Assembly (NCBI GenBank): GCA_016218825.1
Contig: JACRCV010000093.1
Location: forward strand, 1 to 34,734
From: Deltaproteobacteria bacterium
GTDB taxonomy: Bacteria > Myxococcota > XYA12-FULL-58-9
Length of the DNA: 34,734 nucleotides
Direction: 5' to 3'
Within the stretch, counting starts at the first letter, position 1; each line of letters starts with the position of its first letter. A model generated the notes under the pieces. That model worked only from the letters and a program-made list of their open reading frames with translations, was not told the DNA's origin and did not search any database. This document shows positions 8,468 to 17,400 of the stretch, piece after piece. The position numbers and the translations under genes are program-made.

Positions 8468-9145
8468 ATGAGAAAGGTCATCGTCGGCGCGTTCGTTTCG
8501 ATGGATGGCGTGATGCAGGCCCCGGGAGGGCCGGAGGAAGATCCCACCGGCGGCTTCCAGCTCGGCGGCTGGGTCGCGCCGCACGCCGACACCGATCCGG
8601 TCTTCGGCGCGGAGGTGGGCAAGTTGTTCGGCGAGCCCTTCGACCTCCTGCTCGGCCGGCGCACCTACGACATCTTCGCAGCGTACTGGCCCTATGCCGA
8701 AGCCGGGCCGTACGACGACATCGCCAGGACGTTCAACCGGATCACGAAGTACGTGGCGACGCGCAAGGGCGTGGACCTGACCTGGAAAGGATCGGTGTCG
8801 CTGCGCGACGCCGCCAAGGAGGTCGCGACGCTGAAACGAGAAGACGGCCCAGCCCTGGTCACCCAAGGCAGCACCGAGCTCGTGCACTCGCTGTTGGCGG
8901 CGGGGCTCGTCGACGAGCTCCGCGTGTTCACGTTCCCGGTGCTGCTGGGCAGGGGCAAGCGGTTGTTCGGCGACGATAGTCAGCCTCGCGCCTTCAGACT
9001 GACGCACAGCGCGGTCTCGGAGAACGGCCTCATCGCCGCGACCTATGTGCGCGATGGCGAGGTGAAGACGAGCACCATCGGCGGCGCGGCAGAGCCCTCG
9101 CCTGCCGAGCTGGCGCGGCGGCAGAAGCTGAAGCGCGAAGGCTAG
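8468..9145 (+). CDS. Dihydrofolate-reductase-like / RibD C-terminal-like reductase
   Basis: 225-residue cytosolic protein of the YyaP/YwjB group of the DHFR superfamily, presumed NAD(P)H-dependent; the natural substrate for this branch is generally unknown. Family signs are the opening 'VIVGAFVSMDGVMQAPGG', the 'LLLGRRTYDIFAAYWP' motif, and the later 'LVTQGSTELVHSLL' and 'FTFPVLLGRGKRLF' motifs. The ATG at 8468 has GAGGAG about seven bases upstream; the frame is open further upstream but without family sequence. A Lys/Arg-rich tail follows the conserved core. It stands alone, divergent from the cytochrome operon and 112 bases before the acyl-CoA synthetase. It is not a housekeeping folA by sequence pattern. 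Confidence 0.85.
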   Translation: MRKVIVGAFVSMDGVMQAPGGPEEDPTGGFQLGGWVAPHADTDPVFGAEVGKLFGEPFDLLLGRRTYDIFAAYWPYAEAGPYDDIARTFNRITKYVATRKGVDLTWKGSVSLRDAAKEVATLKREDGPALVTQGSTELVHSLLAAGLVDELRVFTFPVLLGRGKRLFGDDSQPRAFRLTHSAVSENGLIAATYVRDGEVKTSTIGGAAEPSPAELARRQKLKREG

Positions 9146-9257
9146 AGGCTCGTGGCACGACATGGCCCGACGGGGGCTATACACGACCCTTGCACATCGG
9201 TATCGTGCTGGCATTGACGATGGCGAGTAGAATACCGACGCCCGACGGGGGATCACC

Positions 9258-11672
9258 GTGAAGATCACCGACCTCAAGAGCCAGCTCAGCGACTACGAAT
9301 GCAAGGTGCTCGACCGCCTCAACGAGACCAGCATCTTCGGCGGCAAGAACAAGAACGAGCTCGAGCCCGAGGAAGCGGCGCGGGCGCGATTGCTGCTCGA
9401 GCTGTTTCAAGATCCGGCGGAGCGCGACGCCGTCGTCCGCATCCTCGGCATCGCCTACCCGCAGCTCCCCGCGGTCGTGTCCGGGGCGAGCGCCGGCAAG
9501 GTCCACGGCCCGGGCACGGTGGAGATGGAGCGGACGCCGCTGTACCGGATGTTCCACCCGCGCTCGATCGCGGTGATCGGCGCGTCCCACGATCCGAGCA
9601 AGGTCGGCGGCGCCATCGTCGCGAACCTCCAGGACGGCAAGTCGCCGGCCCGCATCATCCCGATCAACCCCAAGGGCGGCAGCATCGCCGGGCTGCCGGT
9701 GATGGTCGATCTCGCCGCCTGCGGCAAGGTCGACCTGGCGGTGGTCGCGGTGCCGGCCGCGAAGGTCCCGGACGTGGTCCGCGAGTGCGGCCGGCTCGGC
9801 ATCAAGAACGTCGTGGTGATCTCGGCGGGCTTCAAGGAGACCGGCACCCCAGAGGGCATCGCCCTCGAAGACGAGCTGCGCAAGGTGGCCGCGGAGCAGG
9901 ATATCCACGTGCTCGGCCCGAACTGCCTCGGCATCTTCGGCGGCCAGATGAACGCCTCGTTCGCGCCGAAGGCGCCGCGCTCCGGCAACGTCGCACTGAT
10001 CAGCCAGTCGGGCGCGATCGTCAACGCCTTGATCGACGACGGCCTCGGCATGCGGGCGTTCGCGAGCCTCGGCAACGCGCTCATCGAGCCGCACCAGATC
10101 CTCGCCGAGTACGCCGCCGACCCGCAGGCCAAGGTGATCGCCGCCTACATCGAAGAGATCCACGACGGCCGCAAGTTCATCGAGGTCGCGAGCCGGGTCA
10201 CCCGCGACAAGCCGGTGATTGTCCTGAAGTCCGGCAAGAGCTCCGCGGGCAGACAGGCGAGCATGTCGCACACCGGCTCGGTCGCCGGCAGCACCGCGGC
10301 CTACGACGCGGCGTTTCGCACCGCCGGGGTGCTGGCGGTCGACAGCCAACAGGATCTGGTCGATCTCGCCGCCGCCCTCGGCTCGCCGCAGCCGCTCCCC
10401 AAGGGCCGCAACGTCGTCGTGCTGACCAACGCCGGCGGTCCCGGGATCCTCACCACCGACGCCGTCGAGCAGTTCGGCCTCAAGCTCGCCGAGCTGTCGC
10501 CCGAGACGCAAGCCAAGCTCAAGGCGATCCTCCCCGCCAACGCCAGCGCCAAGAACCCCGTCGACCTGCTCGGCGACGCGATGGCCGAGCGTTACCAGGC
10601 GGCGTTCGACATCGTGCTCGCGGATCCGAACGTCGACTCGGTGATCTGCGTCGCCAGCCGCCAGAAGATGACCGACGTCGACAAGATCGTCGAGGTGGCG
10701 GCGAGCCACCGGGGCACGAAGCCGGTGCTGAGCGCCTTCATCGGCGCCAACGGCATGGTGAGCGCGTCGATGCTGTGCGACTACCGCGGCCTGCCCAACT
10801 ACCCCGACGTCTCGCGCGCCGCGCGGGTGCTGTCGCGCATGGCCGACTACGCCGAGATCAAGACCCGCCCGGCCTTCGAGCCGGCGAAGGTCGAGATCGA
10901 CCGCGAGGCGGTGCGCAAAGCCGAAGAGAAGCTCAACCTCGCCGCCGGCGGCAGGCTCGGACCCGAGCTCCTCGAGCTCATCGGGGCCTACGGTCTGCAC
11001 CGGACGCAGCAGCGCTTCGCGCCGACGCTGGAGGCGGCGGTCGAGGCGGCCAAAGCGATCGGCTACCCGATCATCATGAAGGTCAACTCCCCAGACGTCG
11101 TACACAAGATGGAGGCCGGCGGCATCGAGTTCGACGTCAGCGACGAGACCAAGCTCCGCCAGGGCTGGCAGAACATGATGGGCCGCGTCGACGCCTGGGG
11201 AAAGAAGAAGGGCATCGCGGTGCGGATCGAGGGCGTCGAGATCCAGAACCAGCTGAAGCAGGACCGCAACGTCGTCATCGGCGTCCTGAACGATCCGTCG
11301 TTCGGGCCGATGGTGATGTTCGGGCTCGGCGGCGCCGAGGTCGAGACCTTCAAAGACGTGACCTTCGAGCTCGCGCCGCTCTCCGAGGCGAGCATCGACA
11401 GCATGATCAAGCGCATCCGCACCTACAAGCTCCTCGAGCAGCCGAAGGGCGGCAAGCCCGTGGACTTCGAGGCGCTCAAGGATGCGCTGCGGCGCATCTC
11501 GCAGCTCGCGGTCGACTACCGCGACCAGCTCCAGGAGCTCGACATCAACCCGCTGCGCGTCTACCCGAAGGACGACACCGGCAAGCGGCACGCGGTGTGG
11601 GCCATGGACGCGCGCGCCCAGTTCCTCCCCCGCGCCGACAACGCCGGGACCCCGCACGCCGCCGGGACCTGA
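9258..11672 (+). CDS. ADP-forming acyl-CoA (acetate-CoA) ligase, fused alpha-beta, with N-terminal extension
   Basis: 804-residue enzyme of the NDP-forming acyl-CoA synthetase family, which interconverts acyl-CoA + ADP + Pi and acid + CoA + ATP through a phospho-histidine. After an N-terminal region of about 92 residues that is not part of the core comes the CoA-binding Rossmann domain ('SIAVIGASHDPSKVGG'). The succinyl-CoA-ligase-like domains follow, with 'LISQSGAI' and the phosphorylated His at about 338 in 'SMSHTGSVAGS'. The C-terminal ATP-grasp domain starts near 'LLELIGAYGL' and ends at 'LDINPLRVYP'. No GNAT acetyltransferase domain is present, unlike Pat-type protein acetyltransferases. 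The start is GTG at 9258 with GGGGGA about six bases upstream. The acyl substrate cannot be told from the sequence. Confidence 0.9.
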   Translation: MKITDLKSQLSDYECKVLDRLNETSIFGGKNKNELEPEEAARARLLLELFQDPAERDAVVRILGIAYPQLPAVVSGASAGKVHGPGTVEMERTPLYRMFHPRSIAVIGASHDPSKVGGAIVANLQDGKSPARIIPINPKGGSIAGLPVMVDLAACGKVDLAVVAVPAAKVPDVVRECGRLGIKNVVVISAGFKETGTPEGIALEDELRKVAAEQDIHVLGPNCLGIFGGQMNASFAPKAPRSGNVALISQSGAIVNALIDDGLGMRAFASLGNALIEPHQILAEYAADPQAKVIAAYIEEIHDGRKFIEVASRVTRDKPVIVLKSGKSSAGRQASMSHTGSVAGSTAAYDAAFRTAGVLAVDSQQDLVDLAAALGSPQPLPKGRNVVVLTNAGGPGILTTDAVEQFGLKLAELSPETQAKLKAILPANASAKNPVDLLGDAMAERYQAAFDIVLADPNVDSVICVASRQKMTDVDKIVEVAASHRGTKPVLSAFIGANGMVSASMLCDYRGLPNYPDVSRAARVLSRMADYAEIKTRPAFEPAKVEIDREAVRKAEEKLNLAAGGRLGPELLELIGAYGLHRTQQRFAPTLEAAVEAAKAIGYPIIMKVNSPDVVHKMEAGGIEFDVSDETKLRQGWQNMMGRVDAWGKKKGIAVRIEGVEIQNQLKQDRNVVIGVLNDPSFGPMVMFGLGGAEVETFKDVTFELAPLSEASIDSMIKRIRTYKLLEQPKGGKPVDFEALKDALRRISQLAVDYRDQLQELDINPLRVYPKDDTGKRHAVWAMDARAQFLPRADNAGTPHAAGT

Positions 11673-11796
11673 CGCGAGCCGCGCGCCGCGCACCGTGCTC
11701 GCCCGCCAAGCCATCGGCGTCCGCGCGCGCGCCCTGCCGACCCCGGCTTGTCGAGGGACGGCCGATGTGTTAGCCATTGACTCGAAGCTTTAAGCG

Positions 11797-12624
11797 ATGC
11801 TCCCGGGATACAACCACAACATCCGCTACAAGAACGGCGTCTTCCACATCCAGACCGAAGATTCCGGCGTCCAGAACCCGCACATCATCACCCACGTGTT
11901 CTGCGGCGGTAACATCGTCGAGAGCCGCAAGACCTCCTACGCCGACATCGTCAACTCCGAGCGCCTGAACGAGATGCTGGTCGACCTGATGCAGGACCAG
12001 CACAAGTCGATGCTCAAGGACCTGATCAGCGGCCGCATGGACGCCAAGGTCACGGAGCGCTCCAAGAACGCCGCGGCGCTGAACGGACCGGCGCCGCTGA
12101 ACGTCGAGGCCGGCGCCCAACATCGGGCGTCGCTGTTTGCCGGCGGCGGCCAACCGATGCCGGCGACCGCGAAGGCCAGACCCGCCTCGCCGGCGCCGAC
12201 CCCGGCCGCGCCCCCACCGGCGGCGGCCCGACCGATAGCCCCGCCGGCGCCGGTCTTGCGCGCCCCACCGCCACGCCTCGTCCCCCGCCCGCAGACCATC
12301 ACGGTGCAGGCGTCACCGCCCTCCCCGAGCGGCGGCGCCAACATCTTCGAGGCGCCACCGCCGGCGCCGGCGCAGCAATCGGTGTTCGGAGCGCCCCCGG
12401 CCGCCCGACCAGGTGCGGCACCCGCCGCCGGTGGACCGGCGTCGAGCTTCTTCGGCAGCGCCCCGCCCGCCGAGGCGATCATCGAAGCCGACACCTTGCG
12501 GATGGCCTTCGAGTCCAAGAACGAGAGCGCCGTGGACTCGATCTTCGGCGAAGATCTGATCAGCGAGAAGTCGCTCGACGAGGTGATCCTGTCCTACCTC
12601 GCCGAAGACATGCAAAAAGAGTAG
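11797..12624 (+). CDS. Hypothetical protein with conserved N-terminus and Pro/Ala-rich middle
   Basis: 275 residues. The first 80 or so form a compact, well-conserved-looking module (LPGYNHNIRYKNG... 'FHIQTEDSG' ...'HIITHVFCGGNI'... 'KTSYADI') followed by a helical segment. Residues about 90-215 are rich in Pro and Ala and probably disordered. The C-terminal 50 residues ('FESKNESAVDSIFGEDLISEKSLDEVILSYLAEDM') look like a short acidic helical module, of the sort that docks to a partner. From memory, similar N-termini occur in Myxococcota proteins of unknown function; I cannot verify this here. It is convergent with the MglA-like GTPase gene, with three bases between their stop codons. The start ATG at 11797 has no clear ribosome binding site. 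Function unknown. Confidence 0.8.
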   Translation: MLPGYNHNIRYKNGVFHIQTEDSGVQNPHIITHVFCGGNIVESRKTSYADIVNSERLNEMLVDLMQDQHKSMLKDLISGRMDAKVTERSKNAAALNGPAPLNVEAGAQHRASLFAGGGQPMPATAKARPASPAPTPAAPPPAAARPIAPPAPVLRAPPPRLVPRPQTITVQASPPSPSGGANIFEAPPPAPAQQSVFGAPPAARPGAAPAAGGPASSFFGSAPPAEAIIEADTLRMAFESKNESAVDSIFGEDLISEKSLDEVILSYLAEDMQKE

Positions 12625-12627
12625 CGC

Positions 12628-13632
12628 TCACCACATGACTTCGAGCGCGGTGACGAACGCGCTCATCGCCGCCGCCTGGCTCACCGGCCGTCCGGCTCGG
12701 GCCGCAACGACCGCCTGCAACAGCCCGCGATAGCGCGCCGCCGGCACGCCGCGCAGGTAGAGGAAGGTCGCGAGCGCGTCCCCGGGCGCGTGCCCCTGCT
12801 CCACCGCCCAGCGCTGCACCTCGGCGTTCAGCATGTCCTGAATCGCGAGCACCGCGGCGTCGTACTGCCCGGCCTCGAGCGCGGCGACGATCGCGTCGCC
12901 CAACCGCGCCACGTCGCCGGCCGGCCACAGCCCGCCGCGCATCGCCTGAGACACCGCCTCGGCGACCGTCGTCGGCGCCCGTCTCGCCTCGGCGTCGTCC
13001 TTGCGCTCGGCGTGCGCCTGCTCCTGCTGTTTGATCTGCTGCCCCATCCCCTTGCGGATGAGGTCGTTGACCACCATCTGGCTCACGGTCTTCAGCGCGT
13101 CCCACAGCCCGGTGCCGTCGGTCGCCACGGTCGCGAACACCGGCACGTGCCGCTGGTTGTACGCCCGATCCATCTCCTCGAGCGGCATCGCCCGCGCCAG
13201 GTCGCGCTTGTTGAACTGCATCACCAGCGGCACCCGGTCGCTCTCCAGCCCGAGCTCGGCGAGGTTCTCGGCGAGGTTCTGCAGCGACTCGAGGTTCGAG
13301 TCGTGCATCTCCGGCTGCGAGTCGGCGACGAAGACCACGCCGTCGACGCCGTTCAGCACCAGCTTGCGGGTGGCGTTGTAGAACACCTGCCCCGGCACGG
13401 TGTAGAGCTGCAGCCGCACCTTGAAGTCGCGGATCCGATAGGCGGTCACCGGCAGGAAGTCGAAGAAGATCGTCCGGTCGACCTCGGTCGCGAGCGACAC
13501 GAGGTTGGGGCGATCGGCCTCGGGCAGCGAGCGGTAAACGGTCTGCAGCGAGGTCGTCTTCCCGCACAGCCCCGGTCCGTAGTAGACGATCTTGACCGCG
13601 ATTTCTTTGGTATGAAAGTTGATGGAGGACAC
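12628..13632 (-). CDS. MglA-family small GTPase with C-terminal extension
   Basis: 334-residue Ras-like GTPase of the bacterial MglA family, whose archetype sets cell polarity and motility in Myxococcus. The start is taken as GTG 13632, because the following 'SSINFHTKEIAVKIVYYGPG' matches the family N-terminus; upstream frame is foreign. The P-loop is GPGLCGKT (19-26). Switch and later motifs include 'DRTIFFDFLP', 'YTVPGQVFY' and 'QFNKRDL' (NKxD). The GTPase core ends near residue 195. About 140 further residues follow that MglA lacks: a charged helical linker and then an Ala-rich helical domain. No MglB-like activator is in the window. It is divergent from a membrane protein gene 69 bases away. 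A role in polarity is plausible but not shown. Confidence 0.88.
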   Translation of the reverse strand: MSSINFHTKEIAVKIVYYGPGLCGKTTSLQTVYRSLPEADRPNLVSLATEVDRTIFFDFLPVTAYRIRDFKVRLQLYTVPGQVFYNATRKLVLNGVDGVVFVADSQPEMHDSNLESLQNLAENLAELGLESDRVPLVMQFNKRDLARAMPLEEMDRAYNQRHVPVFATVATDGTGLWDALKTVSQMVVNDLIRKGMGQQIKQQEQAHAERKDDAEARRAPTTVAEAVSQAMRGGLWPAGDVARLGDAIVAALEAGQYDAAVLAIQDMLNAEVQRWAVEQGHAPGDALATFLYLRGVPAARYRGLLQAVVAARAGRPVSQAAAMSAFVTALEVMW

Positions 13633-13701
13633 GAGTTCAGCGTATAGCGGTTTGCGGAGGACTGCGAAAGCCCCGAGTGCGATCTCGGGATCGACGTCAC
13701 G

Positions 13702-14265
13702 ATGCCAGCCCTGATCAACATCGCCGCCAACATCCTCTTCGGCGCCGGCCTGGTGCTGGTGCTGCGGCGCTCCGAGGCGCTGCGCGCCAACCTGGTGTCG
13801 TGGGCGTTCTTCGTCCTGCTCGGCTTCGAGGCCGTTCTGGTGACCCCGGTCGCCACCTACTTGTTCCGCTTCTATCCGCAGTGGTCGATGCTCTACCTCT
13901 TCGACCCGCAGATCTTCCCCGAGCTCGACCGCTACATCGGCGTGCTGTCGCTGTTCGCGGTGCTCCTGAACGTCGGCGCCGCGTTCGTCGGCTTCTTCCT
14001 GGCGCGCCTGGCCCTGGTCGCCGGCCAGACGTGGATCTGGGCCGCGCCGCTCGGGGCGGCCGCCGGCGTCATCCTCACCGTCGGCGTCCTCCACGGCCAC
14101 CGGGTGCTCTACGTCGGCGACTACGACGAGTTCTGGCAGGGCAACGCGGTGTTCCTGCTGAAGTCGGCCGCCGGCTGGGTGGGCCTGATCCTCTACGCCG
14201 CCGCCGGGCTGCTCCTGACGCTCGTGCACCGGCGCTTCAAGAACCACGACCCGCGCATTCTCTGA
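13702..14265 (+). CDS. Five-helix integral membrane protein, function unknown
   Basis: 187 residues with about five hydrophobic helices: roughly 3-22, 32-56, 75-100, 112-132 and 153-178. A conserved-looking loop 'FYPQWSMLYLFDPQIFPELDRY' lies between helices 2 and 3, and a second polar loop 'GHRVLYVGDYDEFWQGN' precedes the last helix. The short basic tail ends in 'HRRFKNHDPRIL'. I do not recognise the family. It is divergently transcribed from the MglA-like GTPase (69-base gap) and could share its control region. A GC hairpin follows the stop codon. The aromatic/acidic loops hint at a small enzyme or transporter, but nothing firm can be said. Confidence 0.8.
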   Translation: MPALINIAANILFGAGLVLVLRRSEALRANLVSWAFFVLLGFEAVLVTPVATYLFRFYPQWSMLYLFDPQIFPELDRYIGVLSLFAVLLNVGAAFVGFFLARLALVAGQTWIWAAPLGAAAGVILTVGVLHGHRVLYVGDYDEFWQGNAVFLLKSAAGWVGLILYAAAGLLLTLVHRRFKNHDPRIL

Positions 14266-14271
14266 GTTGCT

Positions 14272-14303
14272 CCCCTCGCCCCACTCGGGGGCCCAGCGAG
14301 GGG
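14272..14303 (+). repeat. Hairpin repeat after the membrane protein gene, copy 3
   Basis: CCCCTCGC (14272-14279) pairs with GCGAGGGG (14296-14303), starting six bases after the membrane protein stop. It contains CCCCTCGCCCCACTCGGG (14272-14289), which recurs exactly on the minus strand at 24775-24792. There is no U-tract, so it may act as a terminator-like hairpin but is better described as a repeat copy. Confidence 0.5.
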
Positions 14304-14373
14304 CGACACCAATGCGGCAGAGATGACGCGGGGGGTCAAGGCGACTCGCAACGGGTGTTGGCTGAAGGTTTTG

Positions 14374-14402
14374 TTGAGAGGTGGGAGCCCTGCCGTTATG
14401 AT
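14374..14402 (+). promoter_or_regulatory. Sigma-70-type promoter of the Cys-rich lipoprotein
   Basis: TTGAGA (14374-14379) and TATGAT (14397-14402) are separated by 17 bases, each matching its consensus at five of six positions. The predicted transcript would start near 14409, just before the GGAGG ribosome binding site at 14411-14415. Confidence 0.6.
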
Positions 14403-14424
14403 TAGCGCCGGAGGGATCCTGCCA

Positions 14425-17400
14425 ATGCGTCGATTGAAATCAGGGATTGCGGGTCTCTTCGGTGGGGTGGTCGTCGCCGTGCTCGCCGCTTGCAGCGGCA
14501 CCTCGCTGTCGACCGGTATCGCCCTCACGGTCACCTCGGGCCAGTCGCTCGATCCGGCGACGCCGATCGACGACTTGCAGGTCCAGGTGAAGGTCGGCGG
14601 TGGCGAAGCCCGGGAGCGGTCGGTGCCGCTCGGCGGCCGGCCGCTGTCGGCCACCGAGACGGTGAATCTGCTCTTCGATCCCGCAATGGACGGCCAGACG
14701 GCCGTGGTGCGGGTCGACGCCTTGCAGGCCGGCGTCATCCTCGCCTCCGGCAGGACCGAGGTCACGCTCAAGACGGGCAAGCTCGTGGCCGCGGTCGTCG
14801 AGCTGTCGCGCTGTGCGGCGGCGCTCGGCGACTACTGCGACGGCGAGCAGCTGGTGACCTGCGACCCGCAGACCGATCTGACCCGCCTCGTCGATTGTCC
14901 GTACGGCTGCAACCCCGACCTCGGGCGGTGCAATCTCTGCGCCCCCGGCTCGCTCGCCTGCCAGGGCGACCATTTCGTCGTCTGTGACGCCACGGGCTCG
15001 ATCGCCAACGAGGACGATTGCATCGCGCTCGGCGGCCAGTGTCGGACCGCGACCTGCACGCCCGACGGCTGTGCGTTCGCGATGGCGCAAGACGGCGCCG
15101 CCTGCGACGACAACGCCTTCTGCAGCGACAACACCGTGTGCAGCGCCGGCACCTGCTCGGCCGGCACCCCGAAGGACTGCGGCGACGGCAACCCCTGCAC
15201 CTTCGACACCTGCGACGAGCTCGGGCGGAGCTGCCGCCACGATCAGACGGTGATGAACGGCCTGCCCTGTAGCGACGGCAGCTTCTGCCTGGTGAACAAG
15301 AGCTGTGCCGCCGGCGCCTGTGCCGGAGGCACGTCGCGCAGCTGCGACGACGGCAACACCTGCACCGTCGACTCGTGCGACGAGCTGAGCCGGGCCTGTG
15401 TCAACACCGACCGCGGCAACGGCGCCAACTGCGACGACGGCGACTATTGCAGCGTCGGCGAGACCTGCAGCGGCACCGTCTGCGGCGGCGGCAGCGGCAG
15501 GAACTGCAACGACGCCAACCCCTGTACCACCGACAGCTGCGACACCGGGCTCGAGATGTGCGCGAACATCGACGTCGCCGACAGCACCCCGTGCGATGAC
15601 GGTACGTATTGCGTCGTCAACAAGACCTGTGTCACCGGCGTGTGTGGCGGCGGCGCCGCCCGGGTGTGCAACGACGGCAACGCGTGCACCGCCGACTACT
15701 GCGACGAAAACGCCGGGACCTGTCGGGCCGATCCCAACTCTCTGAACGGCGCCGCCTGCACCGACGGCAGCTTCTGTCTGGTGAGCAAGAGCTGCAGCAA
15801 CGGCGCTTGCGCCGGCGGGACGTTGCGCAACTGCGACGACGGCAACGCCTGCACCACTGACTCGTGCGACGAGCCGGGCCGCACCTGTGCCAACGCCGAC
15901 CGCGGCAACGGCGCCAACTGCGACGACGGCGACTACTGCAGCGTCGGCGAGACCTGCAGCGACAAGGTCTGCGGTGGCGGCAGCGGTCGAACCTGCGACG
16001 ACGCCAATCCGTGCACCAGCGACAGCTGCGACACCGACCTCGGGATGTGCGTGAACACCGACGTCGCCGACACCACCCCGTGCAACGACGGGACCTTCTG
16101 CGTCATCAACAAGACCTGCGTCGTCGGGGCCTGCGGTGGCGGCGCCCCCAGGGTATGCGACGACGGCAACGCTTGCACCTTCGACTCGTGCGACGAGAGC
16201 GGCCGGCAGTGCAGCTTCGACCCCGGGGCACGAAACGGCGCGCCCTGCGACAACGGTGCTTTCTGCACGGTCGGCGAGAGCTGCGGCGGCGGCGGCTGCG
16301 GCGGTGGCGCGCCCCGCGACTGCGCCGACACCAATTCGTGCACCCTCGACACCTGCAACGAAACCGCCAACGTCTGTGACCACACCGACCGCGGCAACGG
16401 CGCGGCGTGCGACGACGGGCGGTTCTGCACCGTCGGCGAGCGCTGCACCGCCAGCGTCTGCGGCGGCGGCAACGCCACCTGTGACGACGGCAACGCCTGC
16501 ACCACTGACGGGTGCGACGACGACGCCGACGTCTGCACCTCGACGCCGGTGGCAGCGGCTGACCTGTGTTTGGGCGCTTCGCAGCTGGCCTCGTGCGACG
16601 GCACGACCGCGCCGCCAGTCGTCCAGAACTGCAGCTTCGGTTGCAACGCCGTGCGCAAGGCCTGCAACGAGTGCAGCCCGTCGTCCCTCACCTGTCAGGG
16701 GGATCTGAACCTGTTCTGCTATGCCGAGGTGACCTGCGGCGCCGACGGGCGGGTCAGCGACAAGACCTGCTGCGCCTCGAACCGTTGCACCTGCACCGGG
16801 AACGCCTGTCTCGAGGACGCTTGCGTCGGCAGCGACGTGGTGACCGGCGACAAGGGCGCGGTCGCGACCGACACTCTGACCGGCACGACCTGCGGCGGCG
16901 CCGACAACATCCCCGGTGACTGCAGCCCCGGCGGCACTGCTTGCCGCACGCTCGCCGGCGGCGGCTCCCCCGAGGCGGTGTTCCAGATGGCGCTCCCGGA
17001 CACCAGCGATACGGCGACGACCTTCTACAAGGTGGTCCTCGACAGCGCCGGCTCGGCCTTCGATACGACTCTGAGGCTGTCGACGATGTGCACCAGCGAG
17101 CTGTATCAGTTCCCGAACGCCGGGGTCTGCGAGACGCCGACCGCGAGCTTTGCGGTTGGGGCGAGCTGCGCCGGCAGCGCCGGGGTCAAGGAGAAGCTGA
17201 CGCTCTGCGGCGTGCCCGAGGGCACCTACTATGGTGCGGTGGACGGCCAACCGGGGGGCGGCGCCGTTCCGGGGTTGTGCGGTGACTACAGCGTCGGGGC
17301 GACGATGACCCCGGTCATTCCCGACACCGACACGACGGCGGGCAACATCTCCAAGGGCGGCATCTTCCGTGGCACCACCTGTGGGCTCGCGGACAACTAC

